This document shows positions 25,631 to 34,761 of a stretch of DNA of 64,000 nt, piece after piece. This DNA comes from JAJFKB01 sp965230515 (GTDB lineage Bacteria; Pseudomonadota; Gammaproteobacteria; Pseudomonadales; IMCC2047). The notes under the pieces are model-generated. The model worked only from the letters and a program-made list of their open reading frames with translations. It did not search any database and was not told the origin of the DNA. Position 1 is the stretch's first letter. Every line of letters starts with the position of its first letter. The stretch lies in the NCBI GenBank assembly GCA_965230515.1, contig OZ246007.1, positions 310,001-374,000 on the forward strand, written 5' to 3'. Made by a program: the position numbers and the translations under genes.

Positions 25631-27631
25631 TTATTTTTCGGGTTTTATGGTGAGCGATGCCAGACTGGCAGACCTTTTCCCAAGGTGGGTTGCTGTTGGC
25701 ATATAAAAATCGAGTTGATTTTGAAGTTGTGCGAATATAACGGAGTATGCCAGTACATTCTTCACATACTGTCTGGTCTCGCTGTAGGGAATGCTCTCTA
25801 TCCAGATATCGATCGGCATATCGCCTGACTTTTTAAGCCATTGATCCACGCGGTAGGGCCCGGCATTATATGCCGCAGTCGCATAGATGCTGTTGCCTTT
25901 AAAACGGGTCAGCAGATCTTTAAGGTAGTGACTGGCGATCCTTATATTTGTATCCGGATTTAATAATTCGTGAGTTGAGCGATAACCCAGATTGTGCTGC
26001 TTGCTAACCATTGCTGCAGTGGATGGCATTAACTGCATCAGTCCGAGTGCGCCTTTCGGTGATCGGGCATCTGTTGTCAAGGCGCTTTCCTGGCGCGCCA
26101 CAGCGTACAACCAGTTAGCTTCCAGTTGCAACTGCTTTGCAGCCTTGTTGATCGGCTGTTTGTGAGTAAGAGGGAATCTCAGTTTAAGGTCGTGCCAACG
26201 CTCTGCGCGCACGGCTGAGCTGATTGCCTGGCTGTGCCAGCCTATGTGAGACGCATAATAGGCGGCGGTGTAGAACTGTGCCTGTGTGAAATGGCGGGAA
26301 GCCCAAACCCACTCTCGCCGGGCATCGGTATGCTGGCCGAGAAGCCACAATTGCTTGGCCCGTTCAATACCAGGAGTTCTTATAAATTTTTCTAGAAAAT
26401 TGCCTTCAACCGGATAGCTTTCGTTGTTTAGCTGATACCCTGAATTCAACCAGTCAGCAGCTAGAAATCCGTAATAGCTGCGAGACTGGGCAAGATCGCT
26501 GAGTATTTCGATTCTTGTATTTGTGTCACCGGAAGTCTGTTCGGAGGCTCGAGCAAGCCAATATTGCCAGCGCTCTGTTTGTCGCGTGGGGCCGGGCAGT
26601 TTTTCCACCTGCTCAAGCACCTTATCCCATTGCTGAAGCCTGATAGCCATCTCGATACCGGCTTCAAGCAGGCGGGTGTTGTTGGGGAACGGGTATTGCT
26701 CTAGCGCCTTATAGTAAGCTTGCGGGTGACTCTGGCGGGCCAGTTGCAGAACTATCCGGTAGTCCGTCTGCTGAGTTTGAATTTTGTCAAAATTGTATTT
26801 TGCCTGGTATTCTTTCCAGAGTTGTCCGGCCAGCTTGGCATCTTTTCCAGCTAACCGCTTGATGGCATGAACAATCAATGCTTCGTTTTGCGCTACCGGT
26901 AGTTTTGAGTACCTCGAAGTGCTTAGTTTTTGGGGTTTGAAATGCAATTGTCGATACAAGCGTGCCTGCTGTTGTTGCGCTTTGGGCATAAAACGGATCA
27001 GGTAACGTGCTAGCTGTGTATTACCTGATTGCAAGGCCATGGAAAACCGTTGCCATGCCAGTTCGCCTGTGAGTCGGCCATGCTCGCGCCAGACTTTGAA
27101 AATCGGGTCGCATGCTTTCGGTTGAGAGTGCCCAACGAGCCAAATCGGCTGAACGAGATCCAGCGTATTTAATTGGCTTCCGGTTTTATAGGTGGCCCAC
27201 AAGCCGTAGCATTTCAGTTCGACACTCTGAACTTTGTCATCATAAAAATTTAAATATTCAGTCCAGTTGCCGCGTTTGGCCAGAGTTCTTAACCAGAGGT
27301 GTTTAATGCGCGGTGCAAGTGGTGTGTCCGAATAGGCTTTTAAAAAAGCGGAAACCTGTTTTGAGGGAGTCTTTCGATGGATGAGACGCTTCAGGTAAGA
27401 GTACTCAAGATAGGGGTAGAGTGGGTAATCCCTGAGTTTCGCGCTGGTGTCTAAAAACTGTCTTATGCGTCCCTGTGAAAGCAGTCGCTGGGCTTTTTGA
27501 TATTGTTCTCGCTCAGCCTTCCATTGCTCCGGTGGTTGCGCCGGAAGGCTTGCGTAGACAACCGGTAAATACCAGCCAAGTAGGACTGGCAAAAAAACGC
27601 GCTTAATCCAATGAACAGTTTCAGTCTTCAC
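25631..27631 (-). CDS. slt: Soluble lytic murein transglycosylase Slt
   Basis: Slt cleaves peptidoglycan between MurNAc and GlcNAc, forming 1,6-anhydro ends. The 666-residue precursor has an N-terminal signal peptide (FLPVLLGWYLPVVYA), a long alpha-helical superhelical region, and a C-terminal SLT domain from about residue 500. The catalytic Glu is E515 in VARQESAL, followed by SPKGALGLMQLMPSTA and AAYNAGPYRVDQW. Length agrees with E. coli Slt70. It starts 16 bp after the universal stress gene on the same strand. Confidence 0.93.
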   Translation of the reverse strand: MKTETVHWIKRVFLPVLLGWYLPVVYASLPAQPPEQWKAEREQYQKAQRLLSQGRIRQFLDTSAKLRDYPLYPYLEYSYLKRLIHRKTPSKQVSAFLKAYSDTPLAPRIKHLWLRTLAKRGNWTEYLNFYDDKVQSVELKCYGLWATYKTGSQLNTLDLVQPIWLVGHSQPKACDPIFKVWREHGRLTGELAWQRFSMALQSGNTQLARYLIRFMPKAQQQQARLYRQLHFKPQKLSTSRYSKLPVAQNEALIVHAIKRLAGKDAKLAGQLWKEYQAKYNFDKIQTQQTDYRIVLQLARQSHPQAYYKALEQYPFPNNTRLLEAGIEMAIRLQQWDKVLEQVEKLPGPTRQTERWQYWLARASEQTSGDTNTRIEILSDLAQSRSYYGFLAADWLNSGYQLNNESYPVEGNFLEKFIRTPGIERAKQLWLLGQHTDARREWVWASRHFTQAQFYTAAYYASHIGWHSQAISSAVRAERWHDLKLRFPLTHKQPINKAAKQLQLEANWLYAVARQESALTTDARSPKGALGLMQLMPSTAAMVSKQHNLGYRSTHELLNPDTNIRIASHYLKDLLTRFKGNSIYATAAYNAGPYRVDQWLKKSGDMPIDIWIESIPYSETRQYVKNVLAYSVIFAQLQNQLDFYMPTATHLGKRSASLASLTIKPEK

Positions 27632-27647
27632 AGCTAATAACGCTCAA

Positions 27648-28088
27648 TCACTCCTTGTTTCCGACTCGTACAGCCAGCACGTCACAGGTTGCGCCATGCA
27701 ATACGCCATTTGCGGTGGAGCCCAGCAATAGCGAAAGCCCGTGTCGGCCATGACTTCCGACCACAATCAGGTCGACGTTTTGCTCCTCTGCAACTCTGTG
27801 AATTTCATTTTGTGGCAGACCAACGACCGTGTGTTGGTTTTCTTCAGGAATCAGGTAGGGCTTGGCAAATTGTGCCATTTTACTCCGCGCATGTTCATCC
27901 AACTGTTCCTGGATGGCCGTTAAATCCATTGGAATATCACCACCATAAGCAAAATTGATTGGTTCTATCACGTGGACAGTGCTGAGACGGGCGCCGGTTT
28001 GTTGCGCCAGCATTGCCGCTTTGTCGGCAATAAATTCTGAATCTTCAGTAAGATCTACAGCAAGCAGGATATGTGTATATTTAGCCAT
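27648..28088 (-). CDS. Universal stress protein (UspA family)
   Basis: This is a single Usp domain of 146 residues. The ATP-binding loop GSHGRHGLSLLLGSTANGVLH fits the G-x2-G-x9-G-[ST]-x-N pattern of ATP-binding members. DLTEDSEFIADKAAMLAQ marks the first alpha/beta unit. A near-ideal class II FNR promoter lies upstream (28149-28190), so induction at low oxygen is likely, as known for ANR-dependent usp genes in pseudomonads. Confidence 0.93.
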   Translation of the reverse strand: MAKYTHILLAVDLTEDSEFIADKAAMLAQQTGARLSTVHVIEPINFAYGGDIPMDLTAIQEQLDEHARSKMAQFAKPYLIPEENQHTVVGLPQNEIHRVAEEQNVDLIVVGSHGRHGLSLLLGSTANGVLHGATCDVLAVRVGNKE

Positions 28089-28148
28089 TGTTTAAGCCTC
28101 CAGTCAGGTAGCTAATTTGGTTTCAAATACCACTTTTACCGCGCTCAA

Positions 28149-28190
28149 ATATTAGCATAGCCTATGCAATGACTATATGATAGAAATCAT
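28149..28190 (-). promoter_or_regulatory. Class II FNR promoter of the universal stress gene
   Basis: A fully symmetric FNR box, ATGAT-AGAA-ATCAT at 28177-28190, matches 8 of 10 consensus positions. On the minus strand a TAATAT hexamer at 28149-28154 is centred exactly 32 bp away, the spacing expected when FNR sits at -41.5. The transcript would start near 28142 with a leader of about 54 bases before the usp ATG. Confidence 0.72.
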
Positions 28191-28230
28191 GCCAAAATTG
28201 CCTGACGGGCTCACTTGAACAGGAAATTTA

Positions 28231-28704
28231 ATGACCTTAATAATTATTTCGTTAGTGATCTGTATGTTTGTCGGGTCAGCACTGTGGATCTTGCCGTCAC
28301 CGAAGGAAAAACGCCAGATGCTGTTGCGCCGCCAGGCAATGAGTAAAGGGATTCAGGTTCAACTGAGCCAATTAAAAAACCCGAAAAACCCAATTGAAAA
28401 GGTTCATTGTGTTGCATATCGGCTGCCTCTTGATGCCAAGCGGCCGGCAAATACCTCCTGGTTGTTATATCAACCGGAGATGAGCCATCGGTCACATATT
28501 AATGGGTGGAGCTTTGGTGCACATGGTATTCAGCCTGACGAACATCTGGTTGAGCAATTGACCCCTATGTTAGAAAATCTGCCTGGCGATACCCTGGCAA
28601 TTGAACGAACCCCGGTCTCCGTTGGTCTGTATTGGAAGGAGCGTGGAGAGGTACAGGATGTTGAGTTGATTCATCAGGCATTAATTGCCTTGCAATCACT
28701 GTGA
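28231..28704 (+). CDS. Conserved hypothetical membrane-anchored protein, 157 aa
   Basis: One N-terminal membrane helix (LIIISLVICMFVGSALWIL) is followed by a basic stretch (KEKRQMLLRRQAMSKG) and a soluble domain of about 110 residues. That topology predicts a cytoplasmic soluble domain by the positive-inside rule. I recognise no named domain. It lies upstream of fadB but is separated by 162 bp that contain an inverted repeat, so it is probably not in the fad operon. Confidence 0.7.
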   Translation: MTLIIISLVICMFVGSALWILPSPKEKRQMLLRRQAMSKGIQVQLSQLKNPKNPIEKVHCVAYRLPLDAKRPANTSWLLYQPEMSHRSHINGWSFGAHGIQPDEHLVEQLTPMLENLPGDTLAIERTPVSVGLYWKERGEVQDVELIHQALIALQSL

Positions 28705-28761
28705 ATCAGCATTGACATCCGGGTTGATATCGACCAAAGTTCCGCTTCACGGAAGTTTTAA

Positions 28762-28817
28762 GGCGTTTAGCGAATGCTGTTCTTTGTCAGGCATTGGCAT
28801 TATTAACACTAAACGCC
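28762..28817. repeat. Inverted repeat upstream of fadB
   Basis: GGCGTTTAG at 28762-28770 and its exact reverse complement CTAAACGCC at 28809-28817 flank 38 bp. The position 50-105 bp ahead of the fadB ATG suggests operator half-sites or a long-loop hairpin. It does not match the FadR or PsrA consensus as I know them. Confidence 0.45.
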
Positions 28818-28866
28818 AGGACTGATAACTATTCATCCCGCGCACATCCACCATGGGAGTAAAATT

Positions 28867-31011
28867 ATGATCTACGAGGGCAATGCAATTCAGGTCAGCG
28901 ACCTGTCACAAGGTATGCTGGAATTGGTTTTCAATGCGAAAGAAAGTCCGGTCAATGTACTAAATCAGAATGCTATTACTGAATTACGCTCGGCAGTTGA
29001 TTCAATCAAAGCATTGCAGGATGTAAAAGGGCTGGTTATTTCCAGTGCTAAAGATACATTTATTCTCGGAGCTGACATCAACGAGTTCAGTCAGCTGTTT
29101 TCGCAGTCCTCAGACCAGCTCAAACAGAACCTCAAGCTGGCACATGGCATTTTTAATGATATTGAGGACCTGCCTTTTCCAACAGTGACTGCAATTAACG
29201 GTGATGCGCTCGGTGGCGGGTTTGAACTGGCGTTAAGTACCGATTTTCGTGTGATGTCGGTTAACAGCAAGGTGGGTTTGCCCGAGATTAACCTTGGTAT
29301 CATTCCAGGTTTTGGAGGGTGTGTCAGGCTATCAAGATTGATCGGTGCCGAAAATGCTTTGGAGTGGATTACCACAGCGAAGCCGCAACGTCCTGATGTG
29401 GCGTTAAAGGTGGGAGCAGCTGACAGTGTGGTCGATGCTGCGCTGTTAAAAGAAGCGGCGGTAGATCTTATCAATGAGTGTAACAGCGGTAATCTGGATC
29501 ATAAGGTAAATAGAGCGCTGAAGTGCTCACCGCTTGAACTGAGACCGCTGGAAGCTTCGATGGCCTTTGAAACGGCTAAAGGTATGGTTTTTAAAGCCGC
29601 CGGACCGCATTATCCGGCTCCGATGGCGGTTATCTCCGTGCTTGAGAAATCTGCTAGAATGGCGCGCAATGAAGCGCTGGAAGTTGAGGCCGAAGCGTTG
29701 GTGGCCATGTCACAAACGGACGTTAGTCAAGCCCTGATAGGCCTGTTTCTCAATAGCCAGGCCTTAAAGAAAATTGCCGGAGCGGCGAAAAAGATTGCAG
29801 AACCGGTGGCACAGGCTGCCGTACTTGGTGCAGGTATAATGGGTGGCGGTATTTCTTATCAGTCAGCGTTGAAAGGGATACCCGTTGTCATGAGAGATAT
29901 TGCCGAACCAGCCCTGGATCTTGGCGTTTCAGAGGCGACCAAACAGCTCAATAAGCGCGTGGAAAAAGGTCGTATGAAGCCGGCAGAGATGGCCAAAATC
30001 CTTGGCAGCATCAAACCTACTCTGGAAATGTCAGATATCACTGCTGTTGATGTAGTGGTCGAAGCGGTAGTTGAAAACCCCAAAATCAAACTGGCCGTGC
30101 TTGAAGAAGTTGAACGCACGGTGAGCGACAAAGCGATTATTACATCAAACACCTCAACGATCTCTATCGATTATCTGTCAACAGCATTGCAAAAGCCTGA
30201 GCGTTTTTGCGGTATGCACTTCTTTAATCCCGTTCCGCTGATGCCTCTAGTAGAAGTGATACGTGGTAAAGATACCAGCGAACAGACTGTTGCGACAGTC
30301 GTCGCCTATGCCACGGCGATCGGAAAGACACCGATTGTGGTTAATGATTGCCCAGGCTTTCTGGTTAACAGAGTACTCTTTCCCTATTTTCTGGGATTCA
30401 ATCTGCTGGTTCGCGACGGCGCTGATTTCAGGCAGGTGGACAAGGTGATGGAGGGCTTTGGCTGGCCTATGGGTCCGGCATATTTGCAGGATGTGGTGGG
30501 TATTGATACCTGCCACCACTGTATTGATGTGATGGAAGAGGGCTTTCCTGAAAGAATGAAGTTTGAACAAACTTCGATTCTGGATCTGCTGTATGAGGCA
30601 GAGAGATTTGGTCAGAAAAATGGCAAGGGCTTTTATCATTACGAAAAAGATGCAAAGGGTCGTCCTGCCAAGCTCTTCAATGAGGAAATATTGGACTATA
30701 TCGGAAAGGTTCAGCCCACAACGAATGAATTCAGCAAGGAAGAAATCGTTGCCCGACTGATGGTGCCAATGTGCCTGGAGGTTGCCCGATGCGTTGAAGA
30801 AGGCATTGTTGCCTCACCAGCAGAGGCCGATATGGCACTGATTATGGGTCTCGGTTTTCCCAAGTTCAGAGGTGGTGCGCTACGGTATATTGATACGCTG
30901 GGGGCTGAAAAATTCTGTGCCCTTGCGGATCAATATGCACACCTGGGAGAGTTGTATGAAGTGCCGGAAGGACTTCGAGCAATGGCCAAAGAAGGCGGAA
31001 AATACTTTTAA
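28867..31011 (+). CDS. fadB: Fatty acid oxidation complex alpha subunit FadB
   Basis: FadB combines enoyl-CoA hydratase, isomerase and 3-hydroxyacyl-CoA dehydrogenase activities in aerobic beta-oxidation. The 714 residues match E. coli FadB closely in length. The hydratase pair E120 (GGGFELAL) and E140 (LPEINLGIIPGFGG) is present. The NAD-binding motif GAGIMGGG begins near residue 321, and the dehydrogenase signature FCGMHFFNPVPLMPLVEVI follows. It forms the fadBA operon with the next gene. Confidence 0.96.
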   Translation: MIYEGNAIQVSDLSQGMLELVFNAKESPVNVLNQNAITELRSAVDSIKALQDVKGLVISSAKDTFILGADINEFSQLFSQSSDQLKQNLKLAHGIFNDIEDLPFPTVTAINGDALGGGFELALSTDFRVMSVNSKVGLPEINLGIIPGFGGCVRLSRLIGAENALEWITTAKPQRPDVALKVGAADSVVDAALLKEAAVDLINECNSGNLDHKVNRALKCSPLELRPLEASMAFETAKGMVFKAAGPHYPAPMAVISVLEKSARMARNEALEVEAEALVAMSQTDVSQALIGLFLNSQALKKIAGAAKKIAEPVAQAAVLGAGIMGGGISYQSALKGIPVVMRDIAEPALDLGVSEATKQLNKRVEKGRMKPAEMAKILGSIKPTLEMSDITAVDVVVEAVVENPKIKLAVLEEVERTVSDKAIITSNTSTISIDYLSTALQKPERFCGMHFFNPVPLMPLVEVIRGKDTSEQTVATVVAYATAIGKTPIVVNDCPGFLVNRVLFPYFLGFNLLVRDGADFRQVDKVMEGFGWPMGPAYLQDVVGIDTCHHCIDVMEEGFPERMKFEQTSILDLLYEAERFGQKNGKGFYHYEKDAKGRPAKLFNEEILDYIGKVQPTTNEFSKEEIVARLMVPMCLEVARCVEEGIVASPAEADMALIMGLGFPKFRGGALRYIDTLGAEKFCALADQYAHLGELYEVPEGLRAMAKEGGKYF

Positions 31012-31103
31012 TACAGCTAAATACGTTGCTTATTAAAAGTAATTTATCGTAATAGGTTTTATTTGGAACTCGATTAACAGGTTACATTCGGCTGGAGGAA
31101 ACT

Positions 31104-32279
31104 ATGAGCTTACATCCCAGAGATGCGGTAATTGTTGATGCTGTTCGCACACCGATGGGGCGGTCCAAGAATGGTGGTTTTCGCAATGTCAGAGCGGAGC
31201 AACTTTCAGCAAATCTAATCGATGCATTGTTGGTGCGCAATCCGGCGCTTTCCGGAGCGGAGGTGGAAGATGTGGTCTGGGGTTGCGTTAATCAAACCCT
31301 GGAGCAGGGTATTAATATAGCCAGAATGGCGGTTTTGCTAACTGATTTGCCTCATACCTGCCCTGGACAGACGATTAACCGTCTCTGTGGATCCTCGATG
31401 GCAGCACTGCATATCGCCGCACAATCGATACAATCTAATAATGGCGATTGTTTTATTGTTGGTGGCGTGGAACATATGGGGCATGTTCCGCTGACTCATG
31501 GTGCAGATATTAATCCTCACCTGGCAAAGCGGGTGGCTCGTGGCTCGGCGATGATGGGCCTGACCGCAGAGCTGTTAGCCAAGATGAATAAAATATCCCG
31601 CGAAGCGCAGGATGCCTTTAGCCTTCGCTCACATCAACGCGCAAACCAGGCCGCATTGAATGGTGACTTTGATAACGAGCTGATTCCGGTAGCCGGGCAT
31701 GACGATAAAGGTTTTAAGAAGCTAATTACCAAAGATGAGGTGATTCGTGCTGACGCAAGCCTGGAGGCGCTGGCTCAATTACGGCCGGTATTTGATCCCA
31801 TGAGTGGCACAGTAACAGCCGGCAGTTCCTCTGCACTTTCCGATGGAGCGTCCGCATTGCTGGTGATGTCCGCGCAGCGGGCTCAGGATCTGGGCCTGCA
31901 GGTGCGCGCCAAGGTGAGGGCGATGTCGGTGAGCGGCATTGATCCGGCGATCATGGGATATGGACCAGTTGCGGCGACAGAAAAGGCGCTTAGCAAGGCT
32001 GGATTGCAGCAACAGGATATTGAGGTGCTAGAGCTGAATGAAGCTTTTGCGGCACAGGCCCTATCTGTTATTGGTGGGCTGGGAATACAGGATCGCTTTG
32101 ATGATACGGTTAATTTAAATGGAGGTGCTATTGCATTAGGCCATCCTTTGGGATGTTCTGGTTCGCGCATTTGTGGCACGTTGCTCAATATAATGGAAAA
32201 ACGGGACGCAGGGATCGGACTTGCGACCATGTGTATCGGCATGGGGCAGGGTATAGCAACGATCTTTGAGCGGGTCTAA
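31104..32279 (+). CDS. fadA: 3-ketoacyl-CoA thiolase FadA
   Basis: FadA cleaves 3-ketoacyl-CoA to acetyl-CoA and a shortened acyl-CoA, as the beta subunit of the FadBA complex. The nucleophile C95 lies in NRLCGSSMAALH; the GHPLGCSGSR and CIGMGQG motifs near the C-terminus supply the other catalytic His and Cys. The 391 residues are standard. A strong GGAGGA site precedes the ATG, 92 bp after fadB. Confidence 0.96.
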   Translation: MSLHPRDAVIVDAVRTPMGRSKNGGFRNVRAEQLSANLIDALLVRNPALSGAEVEDVVWGCVNQTLEQGINIARMAVLLTDLPHTCPGQTINRLCGSSMAALHIAAQSIQSNNGDCFIVGGVEHMGHVPLTHGADINPHLAKRVARGSAMMGLTAELLAKMNKISREAQDAFSLRSHQRANQAALNGDFDNELIPVAGHDDKGFKKLITKDEVIRADASLEALAQLRPVFDPMSGTVTAGSSSALSDGASALLVMSAQRAQDLGLQVRAKVRAMSVSGIDPAIMGYGPVAATEKALSKAGLQQQDIEVLELNEAFAAQALSVIGGLGIQDRFDDTVNLNGGAIALGHPLGCSGSRICGTLLNIMEKRDAGIGLATMCIGMGQGIATIFERV

Positions 32280-32707
32280 GAAACCTAACCACTTTCCATT
32301 TCCCATTGCCCATTGCCCTCTCCCTCTGGGAGAGGGCCAGGGTGAGGGGTAAATAAAAGCTATATCCATAGTTTCAAGATTTTGCCCTCACCTCAATTCT
32401 CTCCCAGAGGGAGAGGAAGTAACTCTGTCTTTTATTTTGCGACAACCTCCAGGGAAGAGGGGGGTTGAACCACTTAAGCAAATACTCTTTGTAATAGAGC
32501 CCACTCTTATAAGGCCATATTAGGCTTTGGTCTTATCAAGCGCAGGTGGCTAACTGATAAAATCCCCACAAATGAGGATGGCAGACGATCATGAAGGTGC
32601 GTTATCCTTTACGGATCAGCTCGTGAGCCGAACAAGCAGTTTACCGGCGCTCGAAAAACGCTAATTATTGGGACTGTTATGGGCGTAACACTGTCCTGGG
32701 GTGACGA
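32280..32707. other. Intergenic region with REP doublet after fadA
   Basis: These 428 bp contain the inverted REP pair at 32316-32416 close to fadA. The remaining 290 bp before the LuxR-type gene show no gene or RNA that I can support. Confidence 0.6.
32316..32416. repeat. Inverted REP pair (REPIN-like)
   Basis: Two palindromic elements with the shared core CTCCCTCTGGGAGAG face each other: one at 32316-32349 ending in GGGTGAGGGG, the other at 32385-32416 beginning CCCTCACCT. Each can form a hairpin, and together they can fold into a larger one. Such pairs occur between genes in many gammaproteobacteria and are maintained by RAYT transposases. They may also end or stabilise the fadBA transcript. 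Confidence 0.85.
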
Positions 32708-33490
32708 TTGCATATTTCGGAGAAAAAATACCAACAGCTACTCACTGTAATTGAGCACCTCAGCGGTGGTATCGATAGCTTTGATATTAGGGAAAAAGCC
32801 GGTATCGCGCTCCTGGATCTTTTAGGTGCGGATTATTTTGCTTCCTATGTCTGGAGTGCTGATGAGGAACGTTTTTGCGATCGTGTTTTCGTCAATATGG
32901 ATCAGCACAACATGGATCGTTATGACGCCTACTTTCAATTTCATGATCCCATAACCAGTGAACTTCAAAAGTACAATCGCGCTGTTTCAGTGAATGAGGT
33001 AATGCCACAAAAAGAGCTGGTAAAAACAGAGTTTTTTAACGATTTTCTGGCCTCTGACGGGCTCTATTACGGCGTCAATCTTTATGTTTATGAAGGTGAC
33101 GATAATATTGGTGATATTCGTGTATGGCGCAATCGGGATAGGCCTAATTTTGACCGGGAAACGCTCTGTTTACTAGATATGATCAAGCCTCATTTTTGTA
33201 ATGCGATGAAAAATATTCGCCTGTTTGCCCGGCAAAGTTCCTCGGGTATTTCTGCACAGGTCACATTATCAAGCAAAAATGAATCGCTTTGTATGGCTCT
33301 GGTCAGTCAGTATGCCTTGACCCGGCGAGAAGCTGAGGTGGCCGCAGAAATGATTCAGGGGCAATCAGATCAACAGATAGCAGATAAATTTTTCGTTTCT
33401 TTTTCAACTGTACGGACCCATATAAAACACATCTATGAAAAGACGGGAGTGCACAGTCGTGCGGCGCTTTGTCACCAAATCCTGAAGTAA
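32708..33490 (+). CDS. LuxR-family transcription regulator
   Basis: The C-terminal third is a GerE/LuxR helix-turn-helix (LTRREAEVAAEMIQGQSDQQIADKFFVSFSTVRTHIKHIY, residues about 200-240 of 260). The N-terminal 190 residues form an unassigned sensory domain lacking the autoinducer-binding Trp/Tyr/Asp pattern of quorum-sensing LuxR proteins and lacking a receiver. The start is TTG 32708; no ATG lies near. Target genes are unknown; the diguanylate cyclase downstream is 165 bp away and may be controlled by it. Confidence 0.85.
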   Translation: MHISEKKYQQLLTVIEHLSGGIDSFDIREKAGIALLDLLGADYFASYVWSADEERFCDRVFVNMDQHNMDRYDAYFQFHDPITSELQKYNRAVSVNEVMPQKELVKTEFFNDFLASDGLYYGVNLYVYEGDDNIGDIRVWRNRDRPNFDRETLCLLDMIKPHFCNAMKNIRLFARQSSSGISAQVTLSSKNESLCMALVSQYALTRREAEVAAEMIQGQSDQQIADKFFVSFSTVRTHIKHIYEKTGVHSRAALCHQILK

Positions 33491-33654
33491 TCCGTATATA
33501 AACTAAACGGCTATTCCGCCTGTCATCAATTATCAGAGGCTATTTGTAATATTACTGCCCAATTTTACTTCACTATTTCTGCAATCCGACTATATTTATA
33601 GTTGGGTGAACAACCCGTATAAATAACAAAAAACTGTTTATTTCGGAAACCAAC

Positions 33655-34668
33655 TTGATCACACGAAGCACTGAGCTTGAGCAAGCCTGGATCAGGCTGT
33701 TGCTGAGCAGTATTCTGATATTCTATCTATTGGGGCAAGTTTACTGGGGTGGCGCAAAGATAGAGCTTTCCTCGGTATTATCGTTGGCTGGTATCTTCTT
33801 GATAGGTGCGCTGGCGCTGTTATTCGGTATCTATAAGGGTAAATCCAGTGAAAGCCGTAAAATCTGTGGAATCTTTCTGGATATGGCAGGTATTACGGCA
33901 GGTATGCTTATCTCCGGTGAGCACGGGGCGATGGCATTCGGTGCTTATCTGTTTGTCATTGTTGGCAATGGAGGCCGGTACGGCTATAAACTGATGCGCC
34001 TTGCGGCAGGTTGTGCCGTGAGTGGGTTTTTATTGGTTGTATCAACGGTGCCCTATTGGCGAGCACAGATCAACTTGTCCATTGGATTGCTGATAACACT
34101 GATTATTGTGCCTGTATACTATGACCTGCATCTGAGACGATTGGTGGACGTGCAAAAACTGTTAGCGGATTACTCAATCAAGGATGCACTAACCAATATC
34201 TTTAACCGGCGCTATTTTGACCAACAGTTACAACAGAGTTTTGATCGTGCAAGGCGCTTTACCGATGAACATTTCGCACTGGTGATGCTGGATCTGGATC
34301 ATTTTAAACAAATCAATGATACCTATGGCCATGATGTTGGAGACAAGGTGTTGGTTGAAGCGGCTCAAAGACTGCAAAACCTTGTCAGGCGCAATGATGT
34401 TTTTGCCAGATATGGTGGTGAAGAGTTTGTGATACTGCTTGCTCGAACCTCGCTTAACGAGGCGAGGCCTTTAGCGGAAAGGCTGCGCCAATGTATCTCA
34501 GAAAAGCCCTTTGTCTATGGCGAAATTAGTATTGACGTGACGGTGAGTCTGGGATTGGCAGATTATCAGGCAAAAGACCCGGTTTCACACTTGGTCAAAC
34601 GTGTGGACAACGCGCTCTACCGGGCAAAAATTAACGGCAGGGACCGGGTAGAATCCGCTGCCGCCTGA
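33655..34668 (+). CDS. Membrane-bound diguanylate cyclase
   Basis: About five N-terminal membrane helices (residues 15-165, MASE-like but not assigned to a named class) are followed by a GGDEF domain. The active site reads GGEEF at 254-258, and the RxxD inhibitory site (RRND) lies five residues ahead. LDLDHFKQINDTYGHDVGD completes the metal- and GTP-binding region. It is therefore a likely active c-di-GMP synthase with product inhibition. The start is TTG at 33655, with CGGAAA upstream. Confidence 0.9.
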   Translation: MITRSTELEQAWIRLLLSSILIFYLLGQVYWGGAKIELSSVLSLAGIFLIGALALLFGIYKGKSSESRKICGIFLDMAGITAGMLISGEHGAMAFGAYLFVIVGNGGRYGYKLMRLAAGCAVSGFLLVVSTVPYWRAQINLSIGLLITLIIVPVYYDLHLRRLVDVQKLLADYSIKDALTNIFNRRYFDQQLQQSFDRARRFTDEHFALVMLDLDHFKQINDTYGHDVGDKVLVEAAQRLQNLVRRNDVFARYGGEEFVILLARTSLNEARPLAERLRQCISEKPFVYGEISIDVTVSLGLADYQAKDPVSHLVKRVDNALYRAKINGRDRVESAAA

Positions 34669-34761
34669 CGGCAAGCCTGATAGCCTGCTTCATAATACTT
34701 AATAGATCTTTCTCGGTCACTACTGAATTGTTATCTCAACGATTTGCCGTGAGCCGTGCGG

